A stretch of 64,000 nucleotides of DNA from Nematostella vectensis (lineage: Eukaryota; Cnidaria; Anthozoa; Actiniaria; Edwardsiidae): positions 13,829,453 through 13,893,452 of the forward strand of contig NC_064044.1 in assembly GCF_932526225.1 (NCBI RefSeq). Direction: 5' to 3'. A model generated the notes under the pieces. The model searched no databases, was not told the origin of the DNA, and was given only the letters and a program-made list of their open reading frames with translations. A program made the position numbers and the translations under genes. Positions 19,851-31,570 of the stretch are shown here, in pieces (position 1 is the stretch's first letter; every line of letters starts with the position of its first letter).

Positions 19851-20815
19851 GTGTAATAAGATGTGAGCAATTGAATTGAAATTTGTAAATTAAGCAGGGC
19901 GATGTTCCGTTGACTGAAAAATACGGGGTGGGGGGAGTGATGGTAATTTTTAAGACGTCATGATTTCTGAGGGGGGTCTAAGTTTTATCATTACATTTTT
20001 CAGGGGGGTAAAATTTCAATCTCGGATTTATTAAAAACACCCCCCCTCCCCCCCCCCCCCCCCCCCCCGTGGACGTAAATAACGATCGGTCCCTTACACT
20101 CGGAAGTTCCATATCAAGCATTGAACGAGTTATGGATTTTGTCAGTTCTATAACAGACTTTTTTTCGTATTTATGGTTACGGCTCTCTATTCTTACTTTG
20201 GATAATAAATGAACTTTTCCTTAGAAACACTATAAAGAGACACTGTCAGAGAACACTAAAAAAGCCTAAGCATAAATACCAGTTCATTATTTACCATAAC
20301 GTCCACAGAGAAAAATTTTAGAAATGCAGTTTTTAGGGGGTTATTTTTTTCATTTCCATACCCAGAGGAGGGGGGGGGGGGGGTAATTTTCGTAAATAAC
20401 GATCGGTCCCTTACACTCGGAAGTTCCATATCAAGCATTGAACGAGTTATGGATTTTGTCAGTTCTATAACAGACTTTTTTTCGTATTTATGGTTAAGAC
20501 TCTCTATTCTGACTTTGCGAAGTCATTTTTTGTTTGTGTCCTGTGGAAAAATAGCTTCCATCACTTCTTTTCTTACGACTTTAATGAGTGTTGTGTTCAC
20601 TCTATTTAAGTTTTGAATCTTCTCCAGGTTACTAGGACGGCTCTTTACTCTATTATGCAAAGAAATCTACGTCTCCAAAACAAGTTCTCTTAGAAATGCA
20701 TCGTGACATGAAAAAAACTGTTAATAATCTAAGAGGAAGCCTATTGTAATTTTCTAATAAAAGAAAACCATATATATTTCTAACAGACATATATATTTCT
20801 AACAGGAACACTAAC
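19851..20815. repeat. Internal direct duplication upstream of TPR-CHAT gene 1
   Basis: CGTAAATAACGATCGGTCCC and about 110 bp after it occur at about 20073 and again at about 20391. GGATAATAAATGAACTTTTC and about 110 bp after it occur at about 19184 and 20200. The stretch is therefore locally duplicated, with C or G homopolymers (20048-20068) at the junctions. No gene is seen. Unit 2 has a single version at about 46180-46890. Confidence 0.6.
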
Positions 20816-21634
20816 GGTTGGATAAATGGTCACACACGCTTGTCCGTGACGTCACGCCGATTATTCAACTTCTTTGCATCTATTCGTGCTATAAAACACC
20901 AATAAACACTCAAAAAGGTAAAAGAATACTTGAGGATGTAAACTTTACTCAAAATCAGCGTTTCAAATCCCGACTGATCTCGCTAATGGGCAATGTAAGA
21001 AGACAAAGCCAACAGATGTCAACACTACTCTCCCACGTCACAGGCCCGTAGGCTAGGGGGGAGGGGAGGGGGAACTCCCACACGCCGGCTATTTTCCCCT
21101 GTTTGATGAGTATTCCAAGAGCAACAAAAAATAGATAAAAAAAAAAAAAACGTCCTTCACGTTCGAAGCTCTGCGCTTGTACGCGACCGCAAAGCACGAA
21201 AAAAAGGACATTATCATTGCCATCAGAATGTTTGATTTCTCCTCTGTCTGTCGTTTTAAAATGGGACGGTGCGTTTTCGATAAAGAAAGTGTCAGAAATA
21301 AAGTGTTAACACATAAAATAGAAACATATTTTTGCTGTGAATAGCTTAACTACTCTAGCCAAAACTAATCATATAAACCAACCTTTTAAAAAAGCGTGCA
21401 GCGCTACCTTAAAAGTGCGAATAAGACTATTTCTTCAAAAACAGTCACTCTAGAAGATATGTGTGAGCATGCAAATGTGATGAAGAAAGGTATTCTAAAA
21501 ACATACTTATATACATATAATACTTAATACTCAATACATATACTAAATTTTGCATTACATTACAATAAATTGTATTTTAAAATAATCTCTTTGAATTATG
21601 TTATCTAATTTCAGATTTGGCAAAACACCACAAG
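20816..21634 (+). promoter_or_regulatory. Promoter and 5' UTR region of TPR-CHAT gene 1
   Basis: This roughly 0.8 kb is nearly identical to 46892-47739. It carries a possible donor, GTAAGA at 20996, and a clear acceptor, TCTAATTTCAG, ending at 21614, 20 bp before the ATG. I infer a non-coding first exon and an intron of roughly 0.6 kb. A 77-codon frame at about 20818-21051 is shared with unit 2 but has no ATG start. Confidence 0.5.
20847..20854. promoter_or_regulatory. CRE-like palindrome TGACGTCA upstream of TPR-CHAT gene 1
   Basis: A perfect TGACGTCA lies about 790 bp before the start codon and is conserved upstream of gene 2 (46926-46933). It matches the CREB/ATF consensus. Chance occurrence cannot be excluded. 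Confidence 0.35.
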
Positions 21635-24600
21635 ATGTCTGAGGGCAAGCCTTTTTCTGACTGGGGCGTGGCCGAGTGGGACGCCATTGGCAGTGTGTGG
21701 TCCAACCTTCCCGACATATTCGGTTTCCTGATTATGTGGGGGATGACCATGAGCCCGCTGACACCAGACCAGCAGATTCGTTTACTGAAAGTATGTTACG
21801 ATATTTCGTACTTGCTCGGGAGCAGCAAGATGATGATGTGTGTGTATTTGAAAGCGGGCGACACATTTTCTAAAATAGCGCAGTATGAAAATGCAATGTC
21901 ATGTTATACAGCTGCTATGGAAATAGCGAAATCAAATGATGACAATCAGACTCAAGCAGCTTGTTATAGATTGATGGGTGAAATTCATTGCAGGCTGCAC
22001 GATTACAATCAGTCAATGGAGAATTTCCAACACGCACTTAGTCTATGTCAAAAGACAGGTGACGTGAGTGGTCAAGCTGAAGCATACCATGGTATGGGTA
22101 ATGTGCACAGGTCTCAGGGCAAGTACGAGGACGCAATGAATAACTACCAACACGCACTTAGTCTATTTCAAAAGACAGGTGACGAGAGTGGTCAAGCTGA
22201 AGCATACCATGGTATGGGTAATGTGCACAGGTCTCAGGGCAAGTACGAGGACGCAATGAATAACTACCAACACGCACTTAGTCTATTTCAAAAGACAGGT
22301 GACGAGAGTGGTCAAGCTGAAGCATACCATGGTATGGGTAATGTGCACAGGTCTCAGGGCAAGTACGAGGACGCAATGAATAACTACCAACACGCACTTA
22401 GTCTATGTCAAAAGACAGGTGACGAGAGTGGTCAAGCTGAAGCATACCATGGTATGGGTAATGTGCACAGGTCTCAGGGCAAGTACGAGGACGCAATGAA
22501 TAACTACCAACACGCACTTAGTCTATGTCAAAAGACAGGTGACGAGAGTGGTCAAGCTAATGCATACCATGGTATGGGTAAAGTGCAAAGCTTTCAGGCC
22601 AAGTACGAGGACGCATTGAATAACTACCAACACGCACTCAGTCTATTTCAAAAGGCAGGTGACCAGGAGGGTCAAGCTAATGCATACGGCGCTATGGCGA
22701 TTATTCACGGAGTTATTTGTAAATACGAGGAGGAGAAGAAATGCATTCGTCAAGCAATCAGTCTTGCTGCAACGTTAGAGAACGTGCAGCCCAACCTAGG
22801 GAAGCGTGGAGGACTATACACGAAAAGTGGAGACTTCAACGAGGCGAACAAGTGTTACGAAAAGCTGCTTGATTCATGTTTAAAGAATGGCGACGTAGTT
22901 GGGCAAGAACAGAAACATGTTATGATGGGTATGCTGCACCTGTCTCAAGGTAACCTCGATAAGGCTATGGAGTGCTGCCAACAAGCGATAGATAAGTGCG
23001 AGAAGAGTGGTAGCACGTATAGAGAATCAATATTGTATTGGATGATGGCTGAAGTGCATTTTATTCGTCTTAACTACAAGGAGGCACTTGAGTACTTCCT
23101 GCTTGCAGAATATTATTCTCCGAAAACTAGCACTCGCTTTCTTTCTTATATATACCAGGGTATCGGCAAGTTGTATATCTGTATGGGCCAGTTTGAAGAT
23201 GCGGAATCGTATCTTTTAAAAAGCTTCATTTGTTACGAGCAAATCTTCACTAATCTTGGAAAGCTAGAAGAAGCAAAAACTAATATCGTAGATACCTATA
23301 TTGAAGCATATCACTGGCTAGTCTTTGTGTCAGTTGTACTCGGGAAAAAGAGCCAAGCCTTGTTGGTGTCAGAGCAAGGAAGATCGCGCGCCCTTAGTGA
23401 AAACCTTCAAACCAAATATGGACTTCAAGGAGATGCAACAAAGAGCTCATTAGACCAAGAAGTATGTTTGTTAGTCAGTGGTACCTCGCCCTTGTTTGTT
23501 GTTGTATCATTGAGTGATATATACCTTCACTTATTCACTCTCTCATCTCTAACTCCGTTAGTTGTACATCCCGCAGCAATGCAAATGACAGATGAAGCGG
23601 AACAATGGCTATCTCTTCTCAAATACCTGATCAACAGAGTTATATGTGATGCAAATCGGCACGTCCGTCAAAATCGCGATGATACCTTCGAAGACAGATC
23701 GCTGGACCTGGACTATGATGACGAGTCTGAACAACAACACGTGCTGACAGAACTCGCAAGGGTAACACTAGGGTCCAAGGGCTCAGAGAAGACGAATGAA
23801 ATCGGAGGCGAATCAAGCGGGAACAGAAAAGACAAGAGTTTCGCCAAGATGCGGGGCGGAGATAGTGAGTGTCACCTTGCTACCAGGTCTCCTTTACCAC
23901 ATACCACAGGAAAACCGAAGGCGAGTGACGAGGGTACTAGCGGTAAAGTACCACAGGAGCACGAAGAAGACGTCTGTTCGCCACCCCCAATAGGCAGTGC
24001 CGAGACACAGAGAGGGTCCGGTCTACTAAAAGAGCTGTACCGGATACTGATTGAACCAATTGAGAAGGAACTCACCCAAGTTGAAGTCGTGTTTGTTCCT
24101 GAAGGAGTTACGTTCATGGTCCCATTCGGCGCTCTGCAGTCGCCAGACGGGAGATTCCTCGCTGAGAAAAAGGCAATTCGTTTCGGCCCATCACTCACTT
24201 CTCTTAAGTTACTGCGAGAATGTCCTGAAGACAAGCACTGCAAACATGGTGTACTTGTCGTTGCGAATCCAAGATCGAACGCAAACGTATTTACACGCAA
24301 CAGGAGTGGAGCCGACGTGGTGATGTCTTTTCACGAGAGGTTTGCAAATCTCCCTGCAGCAAGTAAGGAAGCTATCAAGATCAGAGAAATACTGCCCGAC
24401 GTGACATGTTTGATCGAGTACCAAGCGACCAAGAATGCGGTGATGCAGAGTCTCGAGAAAGGCGTCGGTGTTATACACATCGCTTCGCACGGTGACTCAC
24501 AGACGGGTGAAATATTAGTCGCACCAGAACCACGCATGGATAAGCATGATACCGCCGAAAAAGAGGAATACCTCCTGACGATGAAGGAAATCAGCTCGTG

Positions 24601-24919
24601 TTAAATCAACGCAAGTCTGGTCGTGCTCAGCTGCTGTCATAGCGGCAGAGGCCAGATCAGAGCCGAGGGCGTGATGGGTCTGGCGCGAGCGTTCCTCGCT
24701 GCCGGAGCTCGCTCCGTGCTCGCAACGCTGTGGACTATTGGCGACAATGCCACACTGGAGCTCATGGAGCGCTTCTATCGTCACCTGGCCAGCGGATTGT
24801 CAACTAGTGCAAGTCTCAAGCGGACAATCCGGGACACCATCTCAATGAATGATAAATACAGCCACCCCTATTACTGGGGCGCGTTTGTTCTCGTCGGTGA
24901 TGACGTCACTATACGGTAG
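21635..24919 (+). pseudogene. TPR-CHAT gene 1 (TTC28-like), CHAT domain cut by a stop
   Basis: ATG 21635 (MSEGKPFSDWGVAEW) follows a splice acceptor; an in-frame TTG six codons earlier is not a likely start. The frame has an N-terminal helical region and six near-identical 40-residue TPRs (about residues 131-370). Diverged TPRs and an acidic linker follow, then the CHAT domain with HIASHGD. TAA 24602-24604 replaces the CAG of gene 2, which needs two base changes, and truncates the protein at 989 residues. The remaining 105 codons stay open in the same frame to TAG 24917. They include the catalytic LSCCHSGRG, so the lesion separates the CHAT His from the Cys. If translated it would yield a TPR protein with an inactive half-CHAT; stop readthrough or an allelic variant is possible. 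The gene is otherwise undamaged and very close to gene 2, so inactivation is recent. Confidence 0.85.
22026..22745 (+). repeat. Six 120-bp TPR-coding tandem repeats, gene 1
   Basis: Units are spaced exactly 120 bp. The second to fifth are identical except for single TTT/TGT (Phe/Cys) changes. The consensus codes for QHALSLFQKTGDESGQAEAY plus GMGNVHRSQGKYEDAMNNY. Such identity implies recent unequal exchange or gene conversion. Confidence 0.92.
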
Positions 24920-26010
24920 AGACGTAGAAGGGAAGTTTCAAGAAACTCTGGAACCCTGCAACACAGGGAACTCGGAGGAGTGAGCTCAGCTTGACTTGTT
25001 TTCATATTTGTATGACAGTTATATCTCATGTGTATTCATTTTTGTACTATTTTTCTCTAGGGTCTTTTTTGAAAAGGTGCCCTCCAGAGTAAGGCCGTGA
25101 TTCGTTATTTGCTTATTTGAAGGCAGAGCACAAGTCAATAACTTTTGATTGATTTTGATTCGCAAGTCGTAGCTTATCTATAAAACAATCTAGTTTAGTG
25201 TAACCAATTTAACAAAATAAAACAAAAAGGTTGTGAACAGGCGCGTACCCAGGATTGGCTGAGGAGGGGTGCGCAGTCATAGGAATCATTTAGAAAAAGC
25301 AAAAGATTCGAAGATTTCTTAAGAAGAAATGACCCCCTTTTGGGCCACCAAGAGGTGGGGGGATGCGTGCGCATTCTGCGGAGGGAGCGAATGTTTTTTT
25401 TTAGGGTTATTCGAGAGGGAACCCCTAAAAGCATTCCCGAAGGCTTGTATTCTTTGATAATAATAGTCGAGTTAAATTTCACTTTGCTAATTCCGCTTAT
25501 TAATCAAATCCAGATTATTAGTAAATAATCCCCAAAGTTAATTCTTCTTAGAATGTAAGAAATCCATTGCTATAACTGCAGATTAAGATACGGTTTTTCA
25601 TCATTTTTCTTTTCTTTATTAATTATTATAAAGTATATCCTATATTTTGATGCTCTTTGCATAGGATCAAATAAGTATAATAATGATGATATTAATTGTA
25701 TAGTAGAGACTAGTGTTTGTCCATATTATAGTATTTGTAGGAATAGAAGAGGAAATAAAATGTAAATACAAGTGTTGGACCCGCTGTTACAACTGCAGAC
25801 GCAGATGTAGATGTTACACCTACATTGCTGCGTTCACGCTATCGTTCCTTTTATAACATACCGCTACAGATCGGTACCCAGGGTTTTTCATGAGGTGGGG
25901 AGGGGGGGGGGGGGTGTTCGAAAACCTAAGAAAGTGAACCTTTTCACTGGAGGAAGGGGGGCGGAAATGTTTTATGTTCTAGGGATAACACCGTTCTCAT
26001 GATGTTGCGC
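24920..26010. repeat. 3' region of gene 1 and repeat-derived DNA
   Basis: An AATAAA at 25216-25221 is a candidate poly(A) signal for gene 1; unit 2 has AATACA there. GCGCGTACCCAGGATTGGCT at about 25240 and GGTACCCAGGGTTTTTCATG at about 25873 head two G-rich dispersed repeats. The whole stretch is duplicated at 51637-52738. No gene is seen. Confidence 0.55.
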
Positions 26011-26206
26011 GCGCATCCAAAATACAATAGACTGGCGGGCCACAGCTGATCTGAAATGGGGTACAAAGTGGAGTTTACAGACGAAGCTATAGAAAGTGCT
26101 GACAGAGTGCTTTTTTGCAGTGTTTTGGACCTAGAGTCAAATTTCCCTTTGTCCGCATCATTTTGGATCAGCTATGGCCCGCCAGTCTGTGGCATTTTGG
26201 ACGCGC
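26011..26206. mobile_element. MITE-like element with 41-bp inverted repeats, unit 1
   Basis: Arms 26011-26051 and 26166-26206 are reverse complements at roughly 85 per cent, both containing the GACTGGCGGGCC core. The interior has an open frame but no recognisable protein. It is also present in unit 2 at 52739-52935. Confidence 0.6.
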
Positions 26207-28092
26207 ACGGAAGATCACAAAAACGGTCCTTGTACCTGTCGCTGTTGGGATATCGCAAATGCACAAATGTTCTTATAATAATAAGCACGCGATAAGGGGG
26301 GTTTGAGGGCATGCTTTCTCCTGGGGACTTTCAACTCCTGCATTTTCCACAAGCTTTATAAACGACAATTCTTCAGGGGAAAATCCCTATAAATTACTTC
26401 AGGAATAGCGCTCCTACTCAAGCCGCATGTCCGCTGCTATAAAATCAAGTACCACTGCCAGCTGGGACGAAATAACTAAGGGAAAATGGTCAGCTAAATG
26501 GGTAAACGAATCCAAGCCCAAAGTTGTAGCCTGAGGCCTTTTCCACCTGTGGGCATTACTACGCGACCACCGGAACTCGATCGGCGATTGGAGAATCGCC
26601 AATTCCAGCGGTAGCGTAGCAATTCATACTGTGGTAACCGTGATATATTCTTTCTGTATTTTAGGTACAAATTTTGTTTTACCTCGGATATTTGGTGGGA
26701 GGTGTGGGTAAATTTTGCTCTCTCAAAGCTGTTGTTATAAATGTCACTGGATTTACTAGTGACTAGAGCTAATATCATACATTTATCATTGCTTTGAGCA
26801 CATACATGTGTGACCGGGTGGTATTTTGGGTTATTTTAGATTTTGCAAAAATTTTAATTAAGCGATTTTTGGATTGCGATTATAATTGTTTTACGTATTT
26901 TACGGATTGTTTGTCAAACGTGATTCTAATTCGATCCGTACACGTTTAGGAATTTACTTTCAACATGTTTCAAATTCCTTTAGATTAGTATCAATAGCTT
27001 GATAGTGCTAATTGAATCAAGTAAGCGTCCTTTTACCATTTCCCAGGAAGATTTGTTTCTAAATTTGACAGGACATTGGACGCTGAGTAATTTGAACGGT
27101 AGTAAATGTTAGCGTCCCTAGAAAAATGCGCGTCCACAAGCGAGTATAAAATCGGCTGTTTTTACAGTATTAGTTAGTTTTTTTTTTAGTTTAGTACCGT
27201 TGAGCAAAGGAGACGCATTGCTTGCGCGGCGTGATGCGGGAGCGAGATATGCAGTTGCTCAGGGAAGACAGTCAGCAGAGATAAGCTACAAGCTTAGAGC
27301 GCTGTCCGTACGGGCCTGTCATGCCATTTGTGTTCAGTTTGATTTACCAGTTGTAAGTACTTTGTTTTTAAAACTAGCCTTTGGTTTAGGTTACCTTTTC
27401 TCGGGATTTGACTATGTTTGTTATCACTTAAAATTTATTATTTAATTTGTTAATAAATCCTTATAAGACCATGCCTTGCATCATGTATTCGTTCTCACGT
27501 TGCCTTTCGCTCGATCGTTTTCGTTTCATTCCATTTAATTTTGCCTACTTTTTGGCTGGTGTCAGAACCTGATAGTTTTGCCTTCAGTATTGCATTTGTT
27601 TCTACATTTTTCGTAACCGCACGGTAAATGTCAAGTTCCGACGGTTACACATGCATGCAAATACTTTTTCTCTGTAATAATTCCAGATTTTTTTTTTTGG
27701 CAAAAATCATAAGAATCCAAGATGGCGGATCCAAGATGACGGACCCAAGAAGATGGCGGAAATTCTTACCAGAAAAAGGATTATAAACGTTTTTATGGCC
27801 TTTTTGCATTGTGTAGCCGTTAAAAGGTTTATTCTGACATATCTCAATGAAGTAAGATAATTTAAACCTTATATTTGATAATATAGGCAAAATTTGAAAT
27901 TATAGCTTAAGATTGTATTCATCTTTATCTGTAATCTATATCAACCCCGCGGAAAATATTATCATCCATATAGCAGATTTTACTGTTGGATGATTGAAAA
28001 TGTAATTCAAGTTCGAAAATTAAAAGTACACCACCAATTTTTTTCGGCAGTAAAAGATTCGTACCACTAACCCAGAGACTGAAACTATCGAC
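26207..28092. other. Non-coding stretch with a conserved TATA element
   Basis: No gene is seen. A TATAAAA at 27145-27151 is followed by a GC-rich, possibly exonic stretch (about 27190-27355) ending at a GTAAGT donor near 27353. The frame there is open in unit 1 but has a stop in unit 2, so any transcript is probably non-coding or a 5' UTR. Confidence 0.45.
27145..27151 (+). promoter_or_regulatory. Candidate TATA box, unit 1
   Basis: CGAGTATAAAATCGGCTG is a well-formed TATA element. It is conserved at 53875-53881 and lies about 40 bp upstream of the GC-rich putative exon. Confidence 0.4.
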
Positions 28093-28238
28093 TCATTCCT
28101 TTGGAGTCTCCTCAGCTGGTGCCTCATCTTGCGCAGGCGCGGTATCTTGTTCTACTGGGGCCTCGCTTGCAGGATGGTCTGTCGGAGCGTCTGGTCCAGT
28201 GTCTGCTGGTGGGCCGCCATATTCTGCTGGTTGGTTTT
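28093..28238 (-). CDS. Terminal coding exon of an unidentified minus-strand gene, unit 1
   Basis: On the minus strand a TTTGCTTCACAG acceptor is followed by a 146-nt open exon ending in TGA (28093-28095). The first 2 nt complete a codon, then 47 residues follow, rich in Pro, Ala, Glu and Asp (NQPAEYGGPPADTGPDAPTD, ending APAEETPKE). The unit-2 copy (54818-54963) has the same length and frame and the same splice site. The few differences include two amino-acid changes (Y to D and H to Q) and no disruption. The composition is typical of an acidic, disordered C-terminal tail. Upstream exons should lie at higher coordinates but I could not recognise them. Confidence 0.6.
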
Positions 28239-30178
28239 CTGTGAAGCAAACGAAGGAATGAAGTCAGTGCCTCATCAACGGACGGCATCAAGATGATGAC
28301 AAGGACCCTGACTATTTGGTCCTCTATGTGTCGATTTGTAGCTTGCTTTCTTTCGCTTCTCCCCCACCCCCCTTAAGATTTGTTTGCCAAACAGTTTACG
28401 GCTCCTCTGATATTGAAGCTTAAAGATAACGTCACAGAAACTGAAATAAAATCATTCAAAAAATCTGTGAGAAGCGCACTATCTGAAATACAACATTTAG
28501 TTCTATTTACTTTTATTACAGCCTCACGAATATCACCAATATCTTGATATGATGTATTTTCGGCGGCAAACAGGCCTCAAAATTTTATTTTTGTCAATCG
28601 AAAACTATTCTATTAAAAATATTTTTAGCGAAGAAAAACAAAAAGTTTATTTCTTTTCATAAACAGAACGACTAAACTATTATATATGACCATGCGCGCA
28701 GATGCTGACCAACATCCGACGATTGCAGGCTCTCCTTAGGGGAAACCACTATAACTGTGTTACCCTTATTTTTGTCATTCCACGCCATTATGTATATTCT
28801 ACTTTTTTCTCCCCTTTACAACCTTTCTCCACTGACAACAATCCCCCACCCCTCCCCCCTTTTTTTCATTCACCACCCTAGATGCCATGGTACGAAGACC
28901 CGCTTTTAACCAAAAACAACCGCATCACTATCCCGGACACTCCTGATAGTCCAACTCTACTTACTGTAGCATTATCCCCATATTTACCCTCACCCCTGCC
29001 ACGCACCTCTACCCGTATCACAACCATTATCCCCCTATATGTCCCCCTTCTCCCCAGGTGCCATGGTACGAATACCCGCTTTTAACCAAAACCCCATATC
29101 GCGTGATTTAGATCTGCAAAGATCCTGGTTGTGTTTTTCTCTTGCTCGTAATCCTATGCACGTCTTCAGAATGTCTAAATGATTAAATTAAGTGTGTTTT
29201 TATCTTCTTTCCTTCTTTCGTTTTTAGAGCAAGCTACCAACATACTGACAGCAATGATTCATTTATAGAATTTATGTGATTACGATGACTTGGGAGGCAC
29301 AATTCCGGCCCTGTCCTTGAGGAACTAATTGAAGCAGATGAATTGCAAATTTTATATGGAATAAAAGAATGGATTACCATAATGACTTTCACCTCGTAAT
29401 TATGCTGAAAACGGACACAAAACAAGTAAAGTTTAAGGTGCTTTCCAATTTTGCCAGTATAGACGTTAACAAATAATGAAATTATTAGTATCTGTGCACA
29501 ACATGGTGACATCATTTGTGTGGTTTTATTACTCGATATTCCATAATAATGAAATATTCAATATTCACGAGAAGTATCTAAGTGTTCATTTAGGCGACAA
29601 TATCTCCAAAAATATTTGTCCAATTTCTGGGAAATGAAAGGGTTGTTTAGAGGAGGGTATGATAATTGTATGTGATTCAGAACAACTTGTGCTTGATATG
29701 AAACCGCGAACAGTTCCACCAACAATCATACACTAGAAAATTGATACCACACACTAAAAAATAATTCAAGATCTTTCTCCGATTTTCCTATAAATGGAAC
29801 CCATAAAATCCTGATAAATAAAGGACGATAAAAGTGATCAAAATATGGGAGTAGTGGTTTTATTTCCCTGATCCCGGGAAAATCACTGTCATTTTAAGCT
29901 CAAACGGTGAATCAAGCAAATCACGCCGTATGTAATGAACCTTGATTAGATCACATAGTTATTAAGTTAGTGTTAACGCCTTTCGCTTAGTTACAATATT
30001 AGCAACAACATTCGAATTTGTGTTTACTGAAATTTGATACTCTAGCGTCACCACGCGCATATATAAGTCGATTCGCGTCCTTTTTGGTCAGTTCCTACCT
30101 GGTATATTCAGTGCAAGCATTTCTAGCAGTGTCTAGTGGTACAATCTTTGGTTTAATTTAGAGCCAAGCGGGAACGAT
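28239..30178. other. Non-coding stretch, no gene identified
   Basis: It contains a direct repeat of GCCATGGTACGAAxACCCGC at about 28884 and 29061, also present twice in unit 2. A TATATAAG element near 30060 is missing from unit 2, which has a deletion of roughly 320 bp here. Otherwise this is AT-rich sequence shared with 54964-56640. Confidence 0.5.
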
Positions 30179-30361
30179 ATGCAAGCCATTACCCATTACC
30201 CATTATATTGTTCATCAGGCTTAGTGTCCGTTGGTGGGTCATATACGTTTTCGTATACGAGATTATCATCTACAATGTACAATCTACGAGTTTATTACAA
30301 ATCTTCTGGAAATGCAACAGCTAGAGAGATCTATTTTACAGGAACGCCCACTCTAGGTTAG
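30179..30361 (+). CDS. Small open frame, 60 codons, doubtful
   Basis: ATG 30179 lies about 115 bp behind a TATATAAG element (about 30060). The product would be polar and beta-rich (SVGGSYTFSYT, YNLRVYYKSSG), with no recognised family. In unit 2 the frame downstream is kept with one substitution, but the ATG is followed directly by TAA (ATGTAAGT, which could instead be a splice donor). It may be a genuine small exon or chance. Confidence 0.25.
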   Translation: MQAITHYPLYCSSGLVSVGGSYTFSYTRLSSTMYNLRVYYKSSGNATAREIYFTGTPTLG

Positions 30362-31056
30362 AGAGCATGAGGCTCTAACAATTTGGTCTTTATGCCTTGA
30401 CTGCATGTAGCTTGTTTAGGATAATTATGCAATTTATGTTCTACTTTATTCCATGATTAGAGTTCAAATATTATTGTAAGCTCTACCAGGGCCACAAAGG
30501 CACATTTATGCATGTATATTTTCTCCCACGCGCTTTTGAGGTAAAATTCCTAATTTTAGATTCAATTAATTATATTTCACTTTACGATCGTTTTACAATA
30601 AAATCACCATAATCATCGAGTTGGTTTTCCGTGGTTTTCCGTATTTTCGACCCGTAAAATTCGCCGCTCAATTTTCCCAACTTTGGCTGACCCAGTGGCA
30701 TATAAAGTTTGGAACTCCTTCCCAGGCCGCTCGCGCTGGTCATATTTACACCGTAGTTGTAAATAAGTTTATCCGAACGGAAAAGTACGGATTTCTATCA
30801 TAGTATCCAATCATAAACTATAGAAGAAAGACTGGCATAGTGCAGAGCTCCAGACAGTCGCACTCAAATAACGGAGATATCATTCTCGAAATGTATGTAG
30901 CAATCATTACACATTCCTGTGAATGGTTAATTGTTTGGCATCTTTACGGAAACATTTAGCACGAAAAACGGTATCCGGCAATCGCTTATTGGAGCGGAAC
31001 TATATATAAACATTCTGTTTTCCTTCTGTTGGAATTTGCTGGTCAAAGAAGATATC
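30362..31056. other. Non-coding stretch, no gene identified
   Basis: AT-rich sequence shared with unit 2 (56814-57480). A TATATAAA lies at about 31002-31009, near the ribozyme insertion. Nothing else is seen. Confidence 0.4.
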
Positions 31057-31160
31057 TCTATTATCCATAAATGTGAACTTTAGAAGCACACTAGCATACA
31101 CACATTGGCACCAGTCGGGCCAAGACGGGACGCTAGCACAGTCTATTACCCGTGCAGTTC

Positions 31161-31215
31161 GGCAACCATGGACAGCTGTTTCGTCCTTATTAGGACTCGT
31201 CAGCATGGCATAGCC
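31161..31215 (-). ncRNA. Type I hammerhead ribozyme, copy 1
   Basis: On the minus strand the core reads CTGACGA, stem II GTCC-TAATAA-GGAC, GAAA, the self-complementary stem III CAGCTG, then TC as the cleavage site. Stem I is CCATG with CATGG, extended by GGC/GCC. Predicted cleavage lies between 31171 and 31170. Confidence 0.9.
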
Positions 31216-31515
31216 GGTTTGCCTCAGTTAAACTTCATCGGCAAAATAAACTGCAGGGCGACTTCGACTCGAGCGAAGTGCTTTAAACCACAGCTTAGAT
31301 CCATGTGGGATCTAGAGCTGCGACCGGGCTAGCGTGATGCCAATTGTGCGGATCACGCATGCGACCTTTGCTAGTCTAAAACTCCGTCGGATAGCCAAAC
31401 TATCCTTGCGAGTATGTATACATAAATGTGAACTTTAGAAGCACACTAGCATACACACATTGGCACCAGTCGGGCCAAGACGGGACGCTAGCACAGTCTA
31501 TTACCCGTGCAGTTC

Positions 31516-31570
31516 GGCAACCATGGACAGCTGTTTCGTCCTTATTAGGACTCGTCAGCATGGCATAGCC
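31516..31570 (-). ncRNA. Type I hammerhead ribozyme, copy 2
   Basis: It has the same core as copy 1, 355 bp further on, so a 355-nt RNA would be released between the two minus-strand sites. Predicted cleavage lies between 31526 and 31525. Confidence 0.9.

Noticed and set aside
20960-20985. tRNA B-box-like TTTCAAATCCCGAC
   Set aside because: No A box or cloverleaf could be made around it. No tRNA or rRNA gene was found by eye in the window.
20818-21051. 77-codon open frame upstream of both TPR-CHAT genes
   Set aside because: There is no ATG start, and the only plausible donor inside it does not join in phase to the gene's coding frame. It is more likely 5' UTR or promoter.
23872-24300. Minus-strand open frame within TPR-CHAT gene 1
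   Set aside because: It is an antisense shadow of a well-supported coding region, and the same shadow appears in gene 2.
26056-26295. 79-codon open frame inside the 41-bp inverted-repeat element
   Set aside because: The frame differs between the two copies and has no homology I recognise; it overlaps the MITE arm.
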